DNA from: Chytridium lagenaria
Taxonomy: Eukaryota; Chytridiomycota; Chytridiomycetes; Chytridiales; Chytridiaceae
DNA length: 64,000 bases
Direction of reading: 5' to 3'
Assembly (NCBI GenBank): GCA_025449115.1
Contig: JAHLKC010000076.1
Location: 124,001-188,000 of the forward strand
Part shown: positions 11,912 to 24,985 of the stretch, in pieces
How the letters are laid out: each line of letters opens with the position of its first letter
Position numbering within the stretch: the first letter of the stretch is position 1
The notes under the pieces: generated by a model
What the model saw: only the letters and a program-made list of their open reading frames with translations
Database searches by the model: none
Told to the model about the DNA's origin: nothing
Program-made: the position numbers and the translations under genes

Positions 11912-14900
11912 AATGGCACCTCCAAGCCACTCGAACTCACCCCCCAAACGTGCCTCCTCCAGCCCTACCCCTTTCAGCTAGCCTCTCTGCTTCCTCGATA
12001 GCCCTGAGCACCTCCTGTGCGAAACCGCGTCGTTATTAAGAAATGAGTTAGAGCGGCAGTCATCCGCGGCGGACAGAAGGTCCAACAGCATACTCAACTG
12101 GATCCAGAAAGTCATCCTCGTCCATTTCGCACTTGTGTAACACTAAAGGCAGGCTGATGAACTTTTTGAATAATCTAGCAAGGAAGAACACCAACGAGAG
12201 GGCTCGAGATCAGCAGCTGCAGGGCCAGCAGCAGCTGCCGCAGAGGGTCTCAGATGCTGAGTACATGCAATTTCTGGTGGGTTGATGCATGCGCTTTTTG
12301 CATGGCATGATCTGACGAAGGTTGCTTGCCATCCTTTAGAATGAGATGAACCTGCAGGGTGAGGCAAGGGACCGCATGCTCAGGATGGACGATGAACATC
12401 GCAGGATCCTTCTCGATCAGCATCGGAAGAAGACTGGAGCTTTGTCTTCGTCTACTTCAAGCCTTCCATCGATTGCAGCTGTCCCGTACATCGAGCCGAG
12501 GCGATCATCAACAACAGCAATTGTTTCGCAAACCTCCCCCCAAGATAACAGATCCTCTCTTCAAGCTCCAGTTCAAGCACCAGCGCAAGCCTCTGCAAGC
12601 GGATTTTTCGGACCTGCAAGGCACCATACGTCTGCTGGTGATGTGTCGACTCATTCTCATATCAATTTCCAGCCCATGAACAACCCGCAGTATTACGATC
12701 AGCATGCACTCTCTCAGCCTTATTATCCGGCAAACAACAGCGCGCCCTATAATCACAGGATGTCTCAACCTGACCTCAGCGGCCAAAATTATTCTGGTTA
12801 CCAACAAATGCCTCAGCAACCCCCTAATTCTGCCTATCAGACATATCAAACCCCTGGACTTCCTCCTCAGCCGTACCTTGCAGCTTACCCGAATGCGACA
12901 CCTTCTCAGAACATGCCTCTTCCACCCAATAATTCTTCTCGGAGGTTGAGTCAAACATTTCAACCACAGCCTGGTTATCCAGGTCAGCCGGCACCGCAAG
13001 GAATGTACATATCTGGTGCTCCTCCAAGCCAGCCAGCACCGCAAGGAGTATACATATCTAATGCTCCTCCGTCCCCTCAGTTCAATAATCAAGCAATCCA
13101 GCCTCAAGGCCCAGCATCGGTGGGAAACCCTTATGGTGGCCAAAGAGAATCCATGGGGCCGCCTGGAGGGTATCCGGTACCATCATATGCTTCTTTACAC
13201 GCGCAACCACAACCAGCCGCTCCTTATCATGACCATCAGCAACCTGTGTCAAGAACAACCACAGGAGGCTCGTCCTCGTCTGTCACGAGCTCGGGAAGCG
13301 GCAAAGAACAGCTCATGACCGGATCGATGCGTGCGTTGCAAGCACAACCTGCCATACCGCGGAAAACTTCACACTCTAATCTCAATGTTTTCGGTTTTGA
13401 TGTTCCAACAGACCTTCGCGCAGCCTTTGAGACTGTTTTGGTAAATTCTTCCGTTTTATTTGAAATTGCCTAAACTTCCATTTGCTTTGAAGGAATCTTT
13501 GAATATTTCCGGTCACGCGCGTGACGATGTTATAAAAAGGACCAGTGAAACACAAAAAAGAGCTATAGTTGCCCAGTACATGCGAAATGCAAAGAAACCT
13601 GAAATAGACGTTAGTTATTTGACCGGCGCAGATCTTGATCGAGAATTGGAAGCTGCTTTAGTAAGTTTATTATGTTTCAAGGACATAAACATCTCTTCTT
13701 TTGGTTCTGGAATTTTGTTTCGTTTTAAGGCTTTTTTACTGTGATTATCTATTTTGCCACTATACAACTACATTAACTGGGTTATTAATTCGCACTTATA
13801 GGATGATTTGAAGATGAACCCTGCCGCGAAGGCAGCTGTAGTCAAAACAATGCCTGAATCGCAGAAGAAGATCTTGCTTCTTGAATATCTTAAGAAATCG
13901 GGTAAAGGTCTGTCGAGGTCGAATGACGTTTCATCAAGGGCTTCGCCTTTACTACCTGCGATTCCTCCGCCGCTTCCTTTCAGGCCAGATGAAGATGCTG
14001 ATCTTCTGAGCAAGTTGCAACAGGATCCAGGATTCTACATACAAAAGCTTGCTGACCGGAACACATCTCTAAAGTCCCTAGTTCGTCACTTAGCCAATCT
14101 CCAAATAAATCTTTCTCTTGCGGTGTCGAACGAAATTCAGAATTTCTTGGCGACGGAGGTTACTGTGAATGGACAGAAAGTGACTGGAGCACAGTCGTTC
14201 GAGATCGCCCTTAATCGAATAGCGCAAGTGAAAGCTATGGATGCCTCATCAACGTAGGAAACCTTTTTTATTGTTATAGTAACGCTCACAATAATTCTTA
14301 GCTCTTCATATTCTGACTCTGTTGCGGATGACGAACTTCGTCTTCAGATCTTGCACTGTCTTGCCGAAGTAATTAAGAAAGACGAGGTGTCTGTTCCGAC
14401 ATTAGCATCTCTTGGTCTTGTGAAGCAGATTGCCTTTTTTTGGCAGTCCCCACGTCCGCCCGTGACAACCACCTTAAAGTCTCGAATTTAACACTCAGAA
14501 TTGAGGTGTTGATGCTACTTGAGGCTTTCTGTCTTCTTCTTTCGAGTGGTTCGAAGTAAGATGCGCAACTTTAATTGTTTCTGACGCTCTTCTTTTAGAC
14601 TCATTCTGCAAGCTTTCGGGGACCTTGCTACGATGCAAAATGAGCCAGGAAGGTTCTATAGCTGCGTCTCGTCACTCTTGGACCCTTTTAATGACGTTCT
14701 TGCACATAATCAAGATACTGAGTTATCTCAAGATGTTGCCCTATCATTGTCGATCGATGACGAAATTATCTGGAACCTTCGAGCAAGATTTCTCAACCTC
14801 TTTAATACACTCCTTGCGCCGCAAGAGGATGATGATTCTAAGGAGGATCTCGAAGATCGCATAAAAATTCGAACTGAACTGGAATCTCATGGTCTCCTTC

Positions 14901-17722
14901 AAGCATTTTCCATTATGAAATGTTGGGAGTGCAGAGAGGATGTCATGGAGCAGATCGAAATATATGAGGAGGACAGAAGTATTGATATGGAGACTCTCGA
15001 AACAAACTACCGGCACTTAAATGATAGTTTTAGGTGAGTAATTCATCGTCACCCAGTAACCATAACTTTTTAATATGTTACAGGGAGCCTGCGGATATTC
15101 TTAAAGATATGCTAGAAGCCATCAAATCAATCCCTGAACCCGAGCGTAGCTTCAACTTGGTGCTTAAAACCATCAACAATATTTATTCCTTGCTATCGAC
15201 TATCAAGGGATCAAAAGACGAATCTGCGGAGAATTCCGAAATTGTCAGCCCAACGCTGCATTCAGAATATTCAGCTATATCTCTGCAAATCTTGGAAAGA
15301 CTTTCTGGTACTGTTTCTGGAAATGCTGCAACGTGGATCGCGAAAGGTGCAAAGGACTCAAAGCCGCGTCGGACAATATGCAAGTATTAGCTTCAGAAAT
15401 TATTCACTCGATTGAGTATGTATCCGGTGTCCCCTTGCACCTAGGAACTGGGCGGGCTAAGAGCAGTGGAGATAATGTGACGACGTCTAAAGAATTGGCG
15501 GATTTGAAATATTTGGTATGGAATGCCCCTTGTGTTGTCAGCAAACGCCTAACTTTGAATCCAGTACAACGAAATTATGCTCACCAATGATGAGCTTAGG
15601 AAGGAGAACGAAGCCCTTCGTGTCAAGCTTGAAAAGAGCGGAGTGAAAGCCAGTGAAGATGCAAATCATACCGCTGCTATGCAAACCGAGATGAAACAGC
15701 TTCAAGAGGCGATAAACATCCTGACACAAGAAAAGGAGGAATTAAGCGAAAAGCTGTATCCATCAAAGCCAAAGGCGAGCGAAAGCAATATTTTTGGAAC
15801 TGCGCAGCCTCCTCCAGCGCCTATTGCTGTTGGACCCTTGCCAAAGATCGAAGTTCCCGACCCAACTGTTGCATTAATGGTAAGTTCAATTATCAAAAAT
15901 GTTTTAAAAACTCACTCCCTTACTTCGTTTAGCCGTTAATGTGGACAAAGGTCCCCCCCGTCTCATCCATTCCAGTGTGTGGATCGATGTTGTCGACAAA
16001 GTCTACGTTAGCGACAGCGCCATAGCCCCTAAAATTCTTGACCAAACGGAAATCGAGCAGCTCCCCCAAATATTCAACAAATCTTCTGACCCTATTTCAC
16101 CTAAGGCCGCTACCGGTGCTGTTAAATCCCGACGAGTAGCTGTAACATTAATTGATATGACACGAGCTCGTAACATGGAGATTTTGCTTGCTTCTCTCCG
16201 GACCTCTTACGGCGCTGCAAAGGACGCCCTTCTCGCGATCGACGATCAGTTCCTGACATCTGAAAAGCTGTCCATATTAAGTCAATGTATCCCGACCGAC
16301 GAGGAGATCGACGTTGTCCAAAACTACGATGGAGACAAGTCTCAGCTCGGCAATTGCGAGAAATTCATCAATGTTGTCGCCGCCATACCAAGACTAAAGG
16401 AAAGGATCACCTCACTTGTTTACAGGAACAAGTTTAACGAAGAACTTGATAATTTGGTTACCGACCTTGCTGCCTTAAAGGAGGCTGCGCTAGCTTTGAA
16501 GGCGTCTGATAAATTTAAGTACGCCCTTCAAGTCGTACTTGTAGTTGGAAACTATGTGAACGCTGGAACTTACCGAGGGAAGGCATATGGGTTTTTGGTT
16601 CAAGGATTGATGGAACTTGAGAAAACCAAGGCGAACAGTATGAGTGAGTTCAAGGATCGAGCTCCTACTTTGCTTCATTACGTAGCAAGAAGAATTGACG
16701 AGACGGAGCCTGACAACATCAACATGAAGGAAGAACTATCCGCTGTGGAGCTGGCGACGCATGGTAATAACTTGTTGTGTTCATTGAAAGCGCTCAACAC
16801 TTATGCCCTTTATTTTTCTAGTGGACATCAATAATCTGTTTATTACAGTCAAATCACTGAAAAAGGGACTTAACGCTATTAGTAAAGAGTTGGAGGAACT
16901 CACACAGGTCCGGGGCGTCGAAGGAGACTACTTCAAGGATGTCATGGGCGCATTTATTGCTTCCTCTGAAGTGAGGGTTCAAGAGGTGAGCCATAGGGCC
17001 GAGGATGTTGAGGCATCGTTCACAGCGTTCTCGCCTTCTTTGGTGAGGATGAGACTATCCAGATAGCTATACCGGAGGACTTTTTCAGAGTTGTTTGGGA
17101 CTTCCAGAAGGCCCTAATGGTAAGACGCTTCGTCGCTACTTCGATTTCACTCAACTCATTCTAACGCCGATCAATAGCGTGTTCACACGGAGAACTTGGC
17201 AACGGAGGATCTTTGGAAAAAACGCGGCAAGAACTCGTTGATTCTTACGCGCCGCGTCGCTCCACTCCCATGTTTCTCGCTCTTCAGGCGAAAAAGAATC
17301 GCCTCAAGCCCGTCGACGGCGCTCTTCCCTTTGCTCAAAGGCTTACAGTTCGTCGACCCATGCCTGCATTTAAGGATAATTTTGAGTACCCGTCCCGAGG
17401 TTCAAGTCTTCAAACATTGTTACGGCAAATCCACCATCAGGAGATGAAGACAGCCGTGAAAACTGCGAGTAGGCTGGGGAGAAGGCCTGTCATTGAAGAT
17501 ATTGATGAGGATGCTCCCGTTGCAGCAGCACCTGTGGGTATCACGATTTCATTATCCAGTGAGGATGTGAGGGAAGATTCTGTAAAAGCTTCGCCAGCGT
17601 TGATTCCTATAGAGCTTCAAGTACTTTTGGAAGAAGCTGCAGAGTGGGAGCGTAATGCAACGCGGTCTGGTGAGGGAGATGAAGGAGGGCTGTCTAGAGC
17701 TGCATCCATTCTTATCAATTGA
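11912..17722 (+). CDS. Formin (actin nucleator) with GBD/FH3, minimal FH1 and FH2
   Basis: This protein nucleates and elongates unbranched actin filaments downstream of Rho GTPases for polarity, septation and cables. The likely start is MAPPSHSNSPPKR at 11,912, though the frame from there to 12,157 is not clean. A GBD-like helical module (from 12,250) is followed by a Gln/Pro/Ser-rich linker (12,430-13,370), two more module copies (13,410-13,900) and an FH3-like helical region (14,000-15,400). A coiled coil (15,575-15,760) precedes a very short proline stretch, QPPPAP. FH2 starts at PLMWTKVP near 15,930 and includes LIDMTRARNMEILL, LGNCEKFINVV, VVLVVGNYVNAGTYRG and the end FFGEDETIQIAIPEDFF near 17,040-17,085. 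A DAD-like basic tail ends at 17,722. Frame breaks lie near 15,345, 15,955, 17,036 and 17,215. Introns are 50-140 nt. Confidence 0.88.
12250..13900 (+). repeat. Triplicated N-terminal helical module with conserved intron position
   Basis: Three related segments share the pattern L, intron, x-x-L-N/K, then AR/AK, then E-x-x-x-R/K-I-L/V. They read NEMNLQGEARDRM...HRRILLDQHRKK, ESLNISGHARDDV...QKRAIVAQYMRN and DDLKMNPAAKAAV...QKKILLLEYLKK. Each is interrupted after the same Leu by a phase-0 intron: 12,277-12,339, 13,441-13,492 and 13,661-13,801. The copies are clearly diverged. The first sits where formins carry the GTPase-binding domain. Confidence 0.75.
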
Positions 17723-18119
17723 TAGACTTATAGAATTCATTCGACACTGTTCCATGTTGAGGATGTTGTGTACACCCCGGTCCGCAAGAATGTCCAACTT
17801 GTAGGAAGTAGGTTCGACTTTATGTAGGATACGGTGAGGCCAGAGTAAATAAGGCGGAGCTTTGTAATGAGCGGCCTATGAAAGGTAGAACGATGCCGCG
17901 AGTGGAGGTCTCAACGTTTGAAGGCTTTTCGCTAAAAACTTGAGATAATTCTATTCAAAGATTACAAGGAAGCTCGCCAAAAACTTATTAGGTCGATGAC
18001 ATACAGTAACGATAGGGAGATGGTTGGTGAAGATGATGTCCAACATGGAGAAAAAACCTTGACAATTGCTGTTTGGCTTTTGTTCAATTCTGATCTTAAT
18101 CTAATCTCATTTTAACTTA
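17723..18119. other. Intergenic region, formin 3' to citrate carrier 5'
   Basis: About 400 bp with no supported gene. It holds the formin 3' UTR and the promoter and 5' UTR of the carrier. A pyrimidine-rich, T-rich run precedes the ATG at 18,120. Confidence 0.6.
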
Positions 18120-19349
18120 ATGTCGCAACAGAAACCACACCGGAGAAAGGTGGGCATGATGAGATGATGGACAGAAAGTCAGGAACCCATGACTGGGGGA
18201 CTGGGGAAGAAAAACTTGTGGTTTTCCGTCTTGAACTGGAAGATGTACTAAAGTGCATGTCTCGACTTGCAATTAGATCAGCCCTGAAGAATCCTTTGCG
18301 GCAGGTGCCATTGCAGGAGCTGTCGAAGCAACCGTCACCTATCCCACTGAATACATCAAAACCCGACTCCAACTTCAAAAGAAAGCCGCCTCTCTCCTCC
18401 ATGCCACAGCTCCCAAATCCGCGTCTCCCGCCGCAGGAGGAAAGCCTCTCAACATGTGGCAAATGATCTCAACGACAGTCCGTGACCAAGGCTTCTTCAG
18501 TCTCTACCGGGGTGTTTCTGCAATGGTCATAGGAACTGCTGCGAAAGCATCTGTGCGGTTTTTGGTGTTTGATTCCATCAAGGCAGCATTGGCGGACAAG
18601 GAGACAGGGAAGGTGTCAGCAGCGAGGATGGCGATAGCAGGACTTGGCGCCGGTGTCATCGAAGCAGTAACGGTTGTGACGCCGTCTGAAACAGTAAAGA
18701 CCAAGCTCATTGAGGATCAAGTGAGATCCGTGACGCAAGGGACAAAGCCGAAGTACCGAGGCCTTGTTCATGGAGTAAGAGAGATCATTAAGGAGACTGG
18801 TTTTAGGGGTATTTACCAAGGTGTGACTGCTGTTGTGGCGAGACAGGGAGCCAACCAAGCGGTACGGTTGACAGTGTACGGAATGTTGAAGGAATACACA
18901 GTGACGTGGTGGAACAAGAGACCGGCATCTGCTATTAAAGATGCAGAGAGTGGAAAGGCAGTGGCGCTTCCCTGGTATGCGACTTTTGGCATTGGTGCGA
19001 TTGCTGGCATCATCACTGTTTACACCACAATGCCTTTGGATGTGGTCAAGACCAAGATGCAGGGTATTGAGGCAAGAACTGAGTACAAAAACACTGCAGA
19101 TTGCTTGGTCAAGACAGTCAGAAATGAGGGAGTGTTTGCCTTGTGGAAGGGCGCAACTCCCAGACTTGGAAGACTTATTGTAAGTGACTCTTCCTCTTCT
19201 CGTTTGCTTTAGTTTCATTTTGTATTCGTCTTTCATGATCTGACCAAACCCGCGTTGGTATATTATTGGAACAAAAGTTCTCTGGAGGCATCGTTTTTGC
19301 TGTTTACGAGGAGGTCATTAAGGTGTTTGACCTGATCAAGGCACCATAG
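18120..19349 (+). CDS. CTP1: Mitochondrial citrate/tricarboxylate carrier (SLC25 family)
   Basis: This inner-membrane carrier exchanges citrate for malate or another tricarboxylate, supplying cytosolic acetyl-CoA. I place exon 1 at 18,120-18,149 (MSQQKPHRRK) and an intron at 18,150-18,276 (gtgggc...attag); exon 2 then opens ISPEESFAAGAIAGAVEATV. All three repeats carry the carrier signature P-x-D/E-x-x-K: PTEYIK (about 18,340), PSETVK (about 18,690) and PLDVVK (about 19,035). The citrate-carrier segments FGIGAIAGIITVYTTMPLDV, ATPRLGRLI and FSGGIVFAVYEEVIK are present. The last intron is 19,180-19,275 and the stop 19,347-19,349. The product is about 310 residues, normal for the family, and no frame correction is needed. 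Confidence 0.9.
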
Positions 19350-19664
19350 TGCTGCTTGAAATAAACAATGCGTTGGGAACAGTAAATCACCGCTTTCATC
19401 AAAGATTTATTTAGACCTCCCTGAGACTGTCCGGACTTTAATCCCTTTTGGTCTAATTGAGTATAGGAATTGTCAACAGAATATTAGAGAGGGTCTTGAC
19501 ATGCATCTCTCACTTTCATCCTTGCCCTTTCCAAAAACCCAGGGTATGAAAGAGTCGCGGAAGTTGGGCAAAGTGTCCTTGACATAGGGCATACGGCCAA
19601 ACACCGAAACCATTACTCTTCAGTTTGCAAATAAGACCGCCAAGGTCGTCTGCACAACGATATA
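19350..19664. other. Intergenic region
   Basis: About 315 bp between the citrate carrier stop and the MFS transporter start. I see no gene; it contains the 3' UTR and the downstream promoter. Confidence 0.6.
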
Positions 19665-22074
19665 ATGGCTGATCTATCATCAAAGGGAACTTTGACGAGG
19701 CCGCCATCGTTGGACATTATCTCCCACTACATTGACCAACTTCACTACTACGAGGAGCATGAAGACACTAACCCGGAAGATGCATTCTATGAGAACAAAG
19801 AGGATACTGGGTCACCGCGACCGAAGGTGGTAGACCGCCTCTCTACGCCCTCCTCTGGAACTAGCACAGACAGCTCTACCTGTCATTCACCAAAGAGCAG
19901 GTCATCAATTCAGGACGGTTTTCCCCGAAAATCGTCTGTCTTCGTTGACTGCGATATTGAAAACGGTGACAGTGCTCCCTATCAACTTCCATTCCGACAA
20001 GTTCGTCTCCCATCGTTTGCCAAAAAAAGCTGACGCGAAATTATAGACGGTCTTGGTCGCAATGGGATTGACTGTATCGGTCTTCATGGCGACGCTGGAC
20101 GCAACCATTGTGTCAACGGCCCTTCCAAGTATTTTGGATGAGCTAGGGTCATTGGATAAATACTCGTGGGTAGCAACGAGCTACATGATGACGTTTACAG
20201 CCTTTTTACCGTTGTGCGGAAAGGTATTTGCACTATTTTGGGCATAGCATTAATAGGTTGATTTCATAGATATCAGACATATTTGGAAGGCGACTAATAT
20301 TCTTGGCATCTCTCGCAACATTTATAGTGGGATCCGGACTTTGTGGAATTGCACACACTCTCGAGTTCTTGATTGTGGCCCGTGCTATTCAGGTAATTTT
20401 TTCTCAAACAGTACCTTTATTTTATTGATGACACTTAAAAGAAATAATACGTGTCCTCTTTAATATTCTTTCATCTTTGTTCATGATCATCTTTTTTAAC
20501 TCAGGGTCTCGGTTCTGGCGGGGTTGTTGCCCTCGTTATGGTCATTGTCAATGGTATGCATATCGCCGTATGATTCATTTGACTACCTACCGTCAAATTT
20601 ACCTGCAGCTATATATTTATTCTTTGTCCTGTTGGTATGGTCGATGTATCTGCAGATTTAGTGCCCCCACAACAGCGTGGAATTTATCAAGCATTGGTGG
20701 AGCATTCATGGGTATTTCTGCAATATCAGGTCCTATTCTTGGAGGTATGCCGTTTCTCTTGTTAAGCAAGGTTACCAGTTAACTAATATGTGCGCAGGCG
20801 TCTTTGTGGACAGACTTCATGGAGATGGGCATTTTATATCAACCTACCATTGGTGCATTGGCTTTCCTTGCCGTGTTTTGTGTATGAAACTTCAACACCG
20901 GGCCATGGAATTTGCAAAAGTTAAAGAGTATGTTAAGCGAAAAAATGTTTGTGACTATAATCTGATCCACAGGGGTCGACGTACTTGGATCGTTTCTTGT
21001 TGTCGTAGCCACGACCTCTCTTCTTCTCACTTTGAGCTGGGGCGGTATGAAGTATCCATGGCAGTCGTGGCCCGTACTTTCGCCACTCGTGATATCTATT
21101 GTCTGCTTCGTGGCTTTTATCGGCCTTGAAGCTCAGGAGTCGGCATATCGTGAGCCGATTCCTTCCCATTCGGAAACTTTTTGCCGATTGGAACTTTACG
21201 GTCTCGGACTGTTCTGGATTTTTATACGGCTCCGCGTTGAATGCTGGACTGTTCTATATCCCGTTGCAGTATCAGGTAGTGAAAGGAGACTCAGCAACAT
21301 CTGCTGGCATGCGCATATTCCCCGCTCGTGCTTAGCGTGATTTTTTCGACGATTATTAGCGGGATTATTATAAGCAAGACAGAGGCAATTGTCTTGCTGT
21401 GTCGATTAGGACCGATTATTGCGGCGTTGGGGAGCGGGTTAATGTTACTTTGTGATCAAAATACGAGTGGGCATTAGAGGCTGCAATACAAGTCATTGCC
21501 GGATTTGGTATTGGCTTGGTAGCTCAGTCGTAAGTGTCAAAACTCGTAGCAAAAAGCTTTTGCTAAATACTTCACTTGAAGACTCGTTATTCTGGTTCAG
21601 GCGTCCTTTCCGTCCGATCTGGCTGCGACGGCTACAACTGCACATTTCTTTTTTCGCAGCATCGGCGGTCTTGGTGCGTTTATGAAATCTTCGTATTTAC
21701 CTAACTTTATAAAATTAGTTGGAATAGCTGCAGTAAACACGCTTTTAAATAACCGGTGGAAACAAGAGGTTGAAAATATTCTCGGTTTCACGCTACCGGT
21801 AACTCGAATTACTCAACCCCCGGTAGTAACCATCACATTTTTACAGGTATCGAGCCATGGTGGAATTGATTTTAAAATCAGCAGCATATCAACATTAACG
21901 CCGTTCCTAAGAGAGGCCATTATTGCTGGCTTTCTGAAAGCAATACGGCTTGTGTGGTTGGGTATTATGGGGATGCTGGCTTTGCAGTTTCTTTTCAGCC
22001 TTCTTCACAGGCCTGTGAGAATCAGTAAGACGAGATGGCGTATAGCACCGAAGCGTGAGGAAGTATCTGTATGA
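19665..22074 (+). CDS. MFS drug:H+ antiporter of DHA2 type, frame-broken
   Basis: This is a plasma- or vacuolar-membrane exporter family protein; the substrate cannot be told. The start is ATG 19,665. A hydrophilic N-terminal tail of about 120 residues, rich in Ser and acidic residues, leads into TM1 with the DHA2 hallmark FMATLDATIVSTALPSI (about 20,080-20,130). It continues with YSWVATSYMMTFTAFLPLCGK, then after an intron ISDIFGRRLIFLASLATF (motif A-like) and GLGSGGVVALVMV (from about 20,505). Then come PPQQRGIYQA and GGAFMGISAISGPILGG (motif C-like), and later TM segments including LSWGGMKYPWQSWP, NAGLFYIPLQYQVVKGDSA and IQVIAGFGIGLVAQS. At least five frame changes between 20,640 and 21,660 cannot all be assigned to introns. 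It could be a true pseudogene or several consensus indels. Confidence 0.8.
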
Positions 22075-22322
22075 ATTGAGAGGAGGAAAGAACAGGGAAA
22101 GCTCTTGAGCATAGTCAATCTGTGCCATTTTTACGTGCAGCAGGAGCATTTTCTTTTCTTCTATCGTGTTATTTTTTTTGTGTTGTATCTTAATGCGTTG
22201 CGTACCAGTCGCATTGTGTAAATATATATTCCGGTTGTTCGAATTGTTTGTCGTTCGTTGCCTTTTCGGCCCATATAATGACGGCTCAACTCATCGATAC
22301 ATGATCAAATTTTTTCGTCAAC

Positions 22323-23927
<1,605 letters not shown>

Positions 23928-24985
23928 TCGAGGTTTGTTTTCCTCATACAAATAAATGTCTCCATTCTCTGTTTGGGCTGCGTAACTATATTGAGCGAAT
24001 CAATAATCTAGAAGTGTGAAGGGAAATCGGGTTCCAGTTACATGGGTAGAGTGGAGTCGTTCAGGGGTGAGGATAGATGTAAACATGGATTAAACAGATC
24101 CATAGAAAAAAGTTAGTGGGCCAGGATGGAGGGTGCTAAGTGTCAACAATAAGAAAAAAAATAAAATGCAGGCTGATTGTTGGCCGTAATAATTGAACTT
24201 TGGTGTCAATTACGTCAAAAAGGTCAGAGTTAATGTGAGAGAAGTTGCGGTCAGTGGCTAGATTTGTAGATGTTACATGGAGCTGACAGAATTTGGTAGA
24301 TCAAAGCGTTCTCCAAGAGCATTCATGAGCGTACAGCTAGCGGAATTTTAGACGTTGCTTCATCGAAACCTTTATTACTTACATCATCAGTCGACTCGAG
24401 TTTCTTCAGCACCCTTCGTCTCCATCGTTTAGCCTTTACAGTTCGGATGCCGTTCCGCGTAAAATTCTATATATCTAGGCAATCAGAACAATTCTTCTTC
24501 GGTAATGTGTTTCCCATCGTTTAGATTTATGTTAAAAATATAAGAATTATGGTTAGAGTGATCTTTCAATATATCTATGCAGCCAAAAATGGCAACGCAA
24601 GACCGCGTCGTATAAGTTTGAATTTAATACCGTTGTGAGACCATCTCTCCCCGTTTATTTTTTTTTAAGGCATATATAAGCCGACGCTGTGACGGGAATT
24701 TAAAGTTTATTGCAAAGAACCGCAAAGATGTCATGGATACGACCGATTAGGCCAAGCCAGCGAATTACTCAATTCTTCAATTGGATCTATATAGTTAAAC
24801 TAGTTCTTCGGCTCCTTTACTTTCTCATGTTTAGCGTTAAACGGTTCCCTGAGCGCAGAGGTATAGCTTATTGTGAAGGTGTAAACATAACAAGAATGAA
24901 AAAACTGACATCCTGACAATATCTCGACAACTTGATCCAATTCAACACGTCAACTATCACCCACACCTAGACTAAGCATAGCATC
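23928..24985. other. AT-rich intergenic region, about 1.06 kb
   Basis: No open frame of credible composition and no recognisable RNA gene. It holds the aldo-keto reductase 3' end and the upstream region of the unrecognised gene at 24,986. Confidence 0.55.

Noticed and set aside
12508..13143. Minus-strand Arg/Leu-rich frame opposite the formin linker
   Set aside because: It arises from the antisense of Gln/Pro-rich codons; the plus-strand frame is continuous with formin domains.
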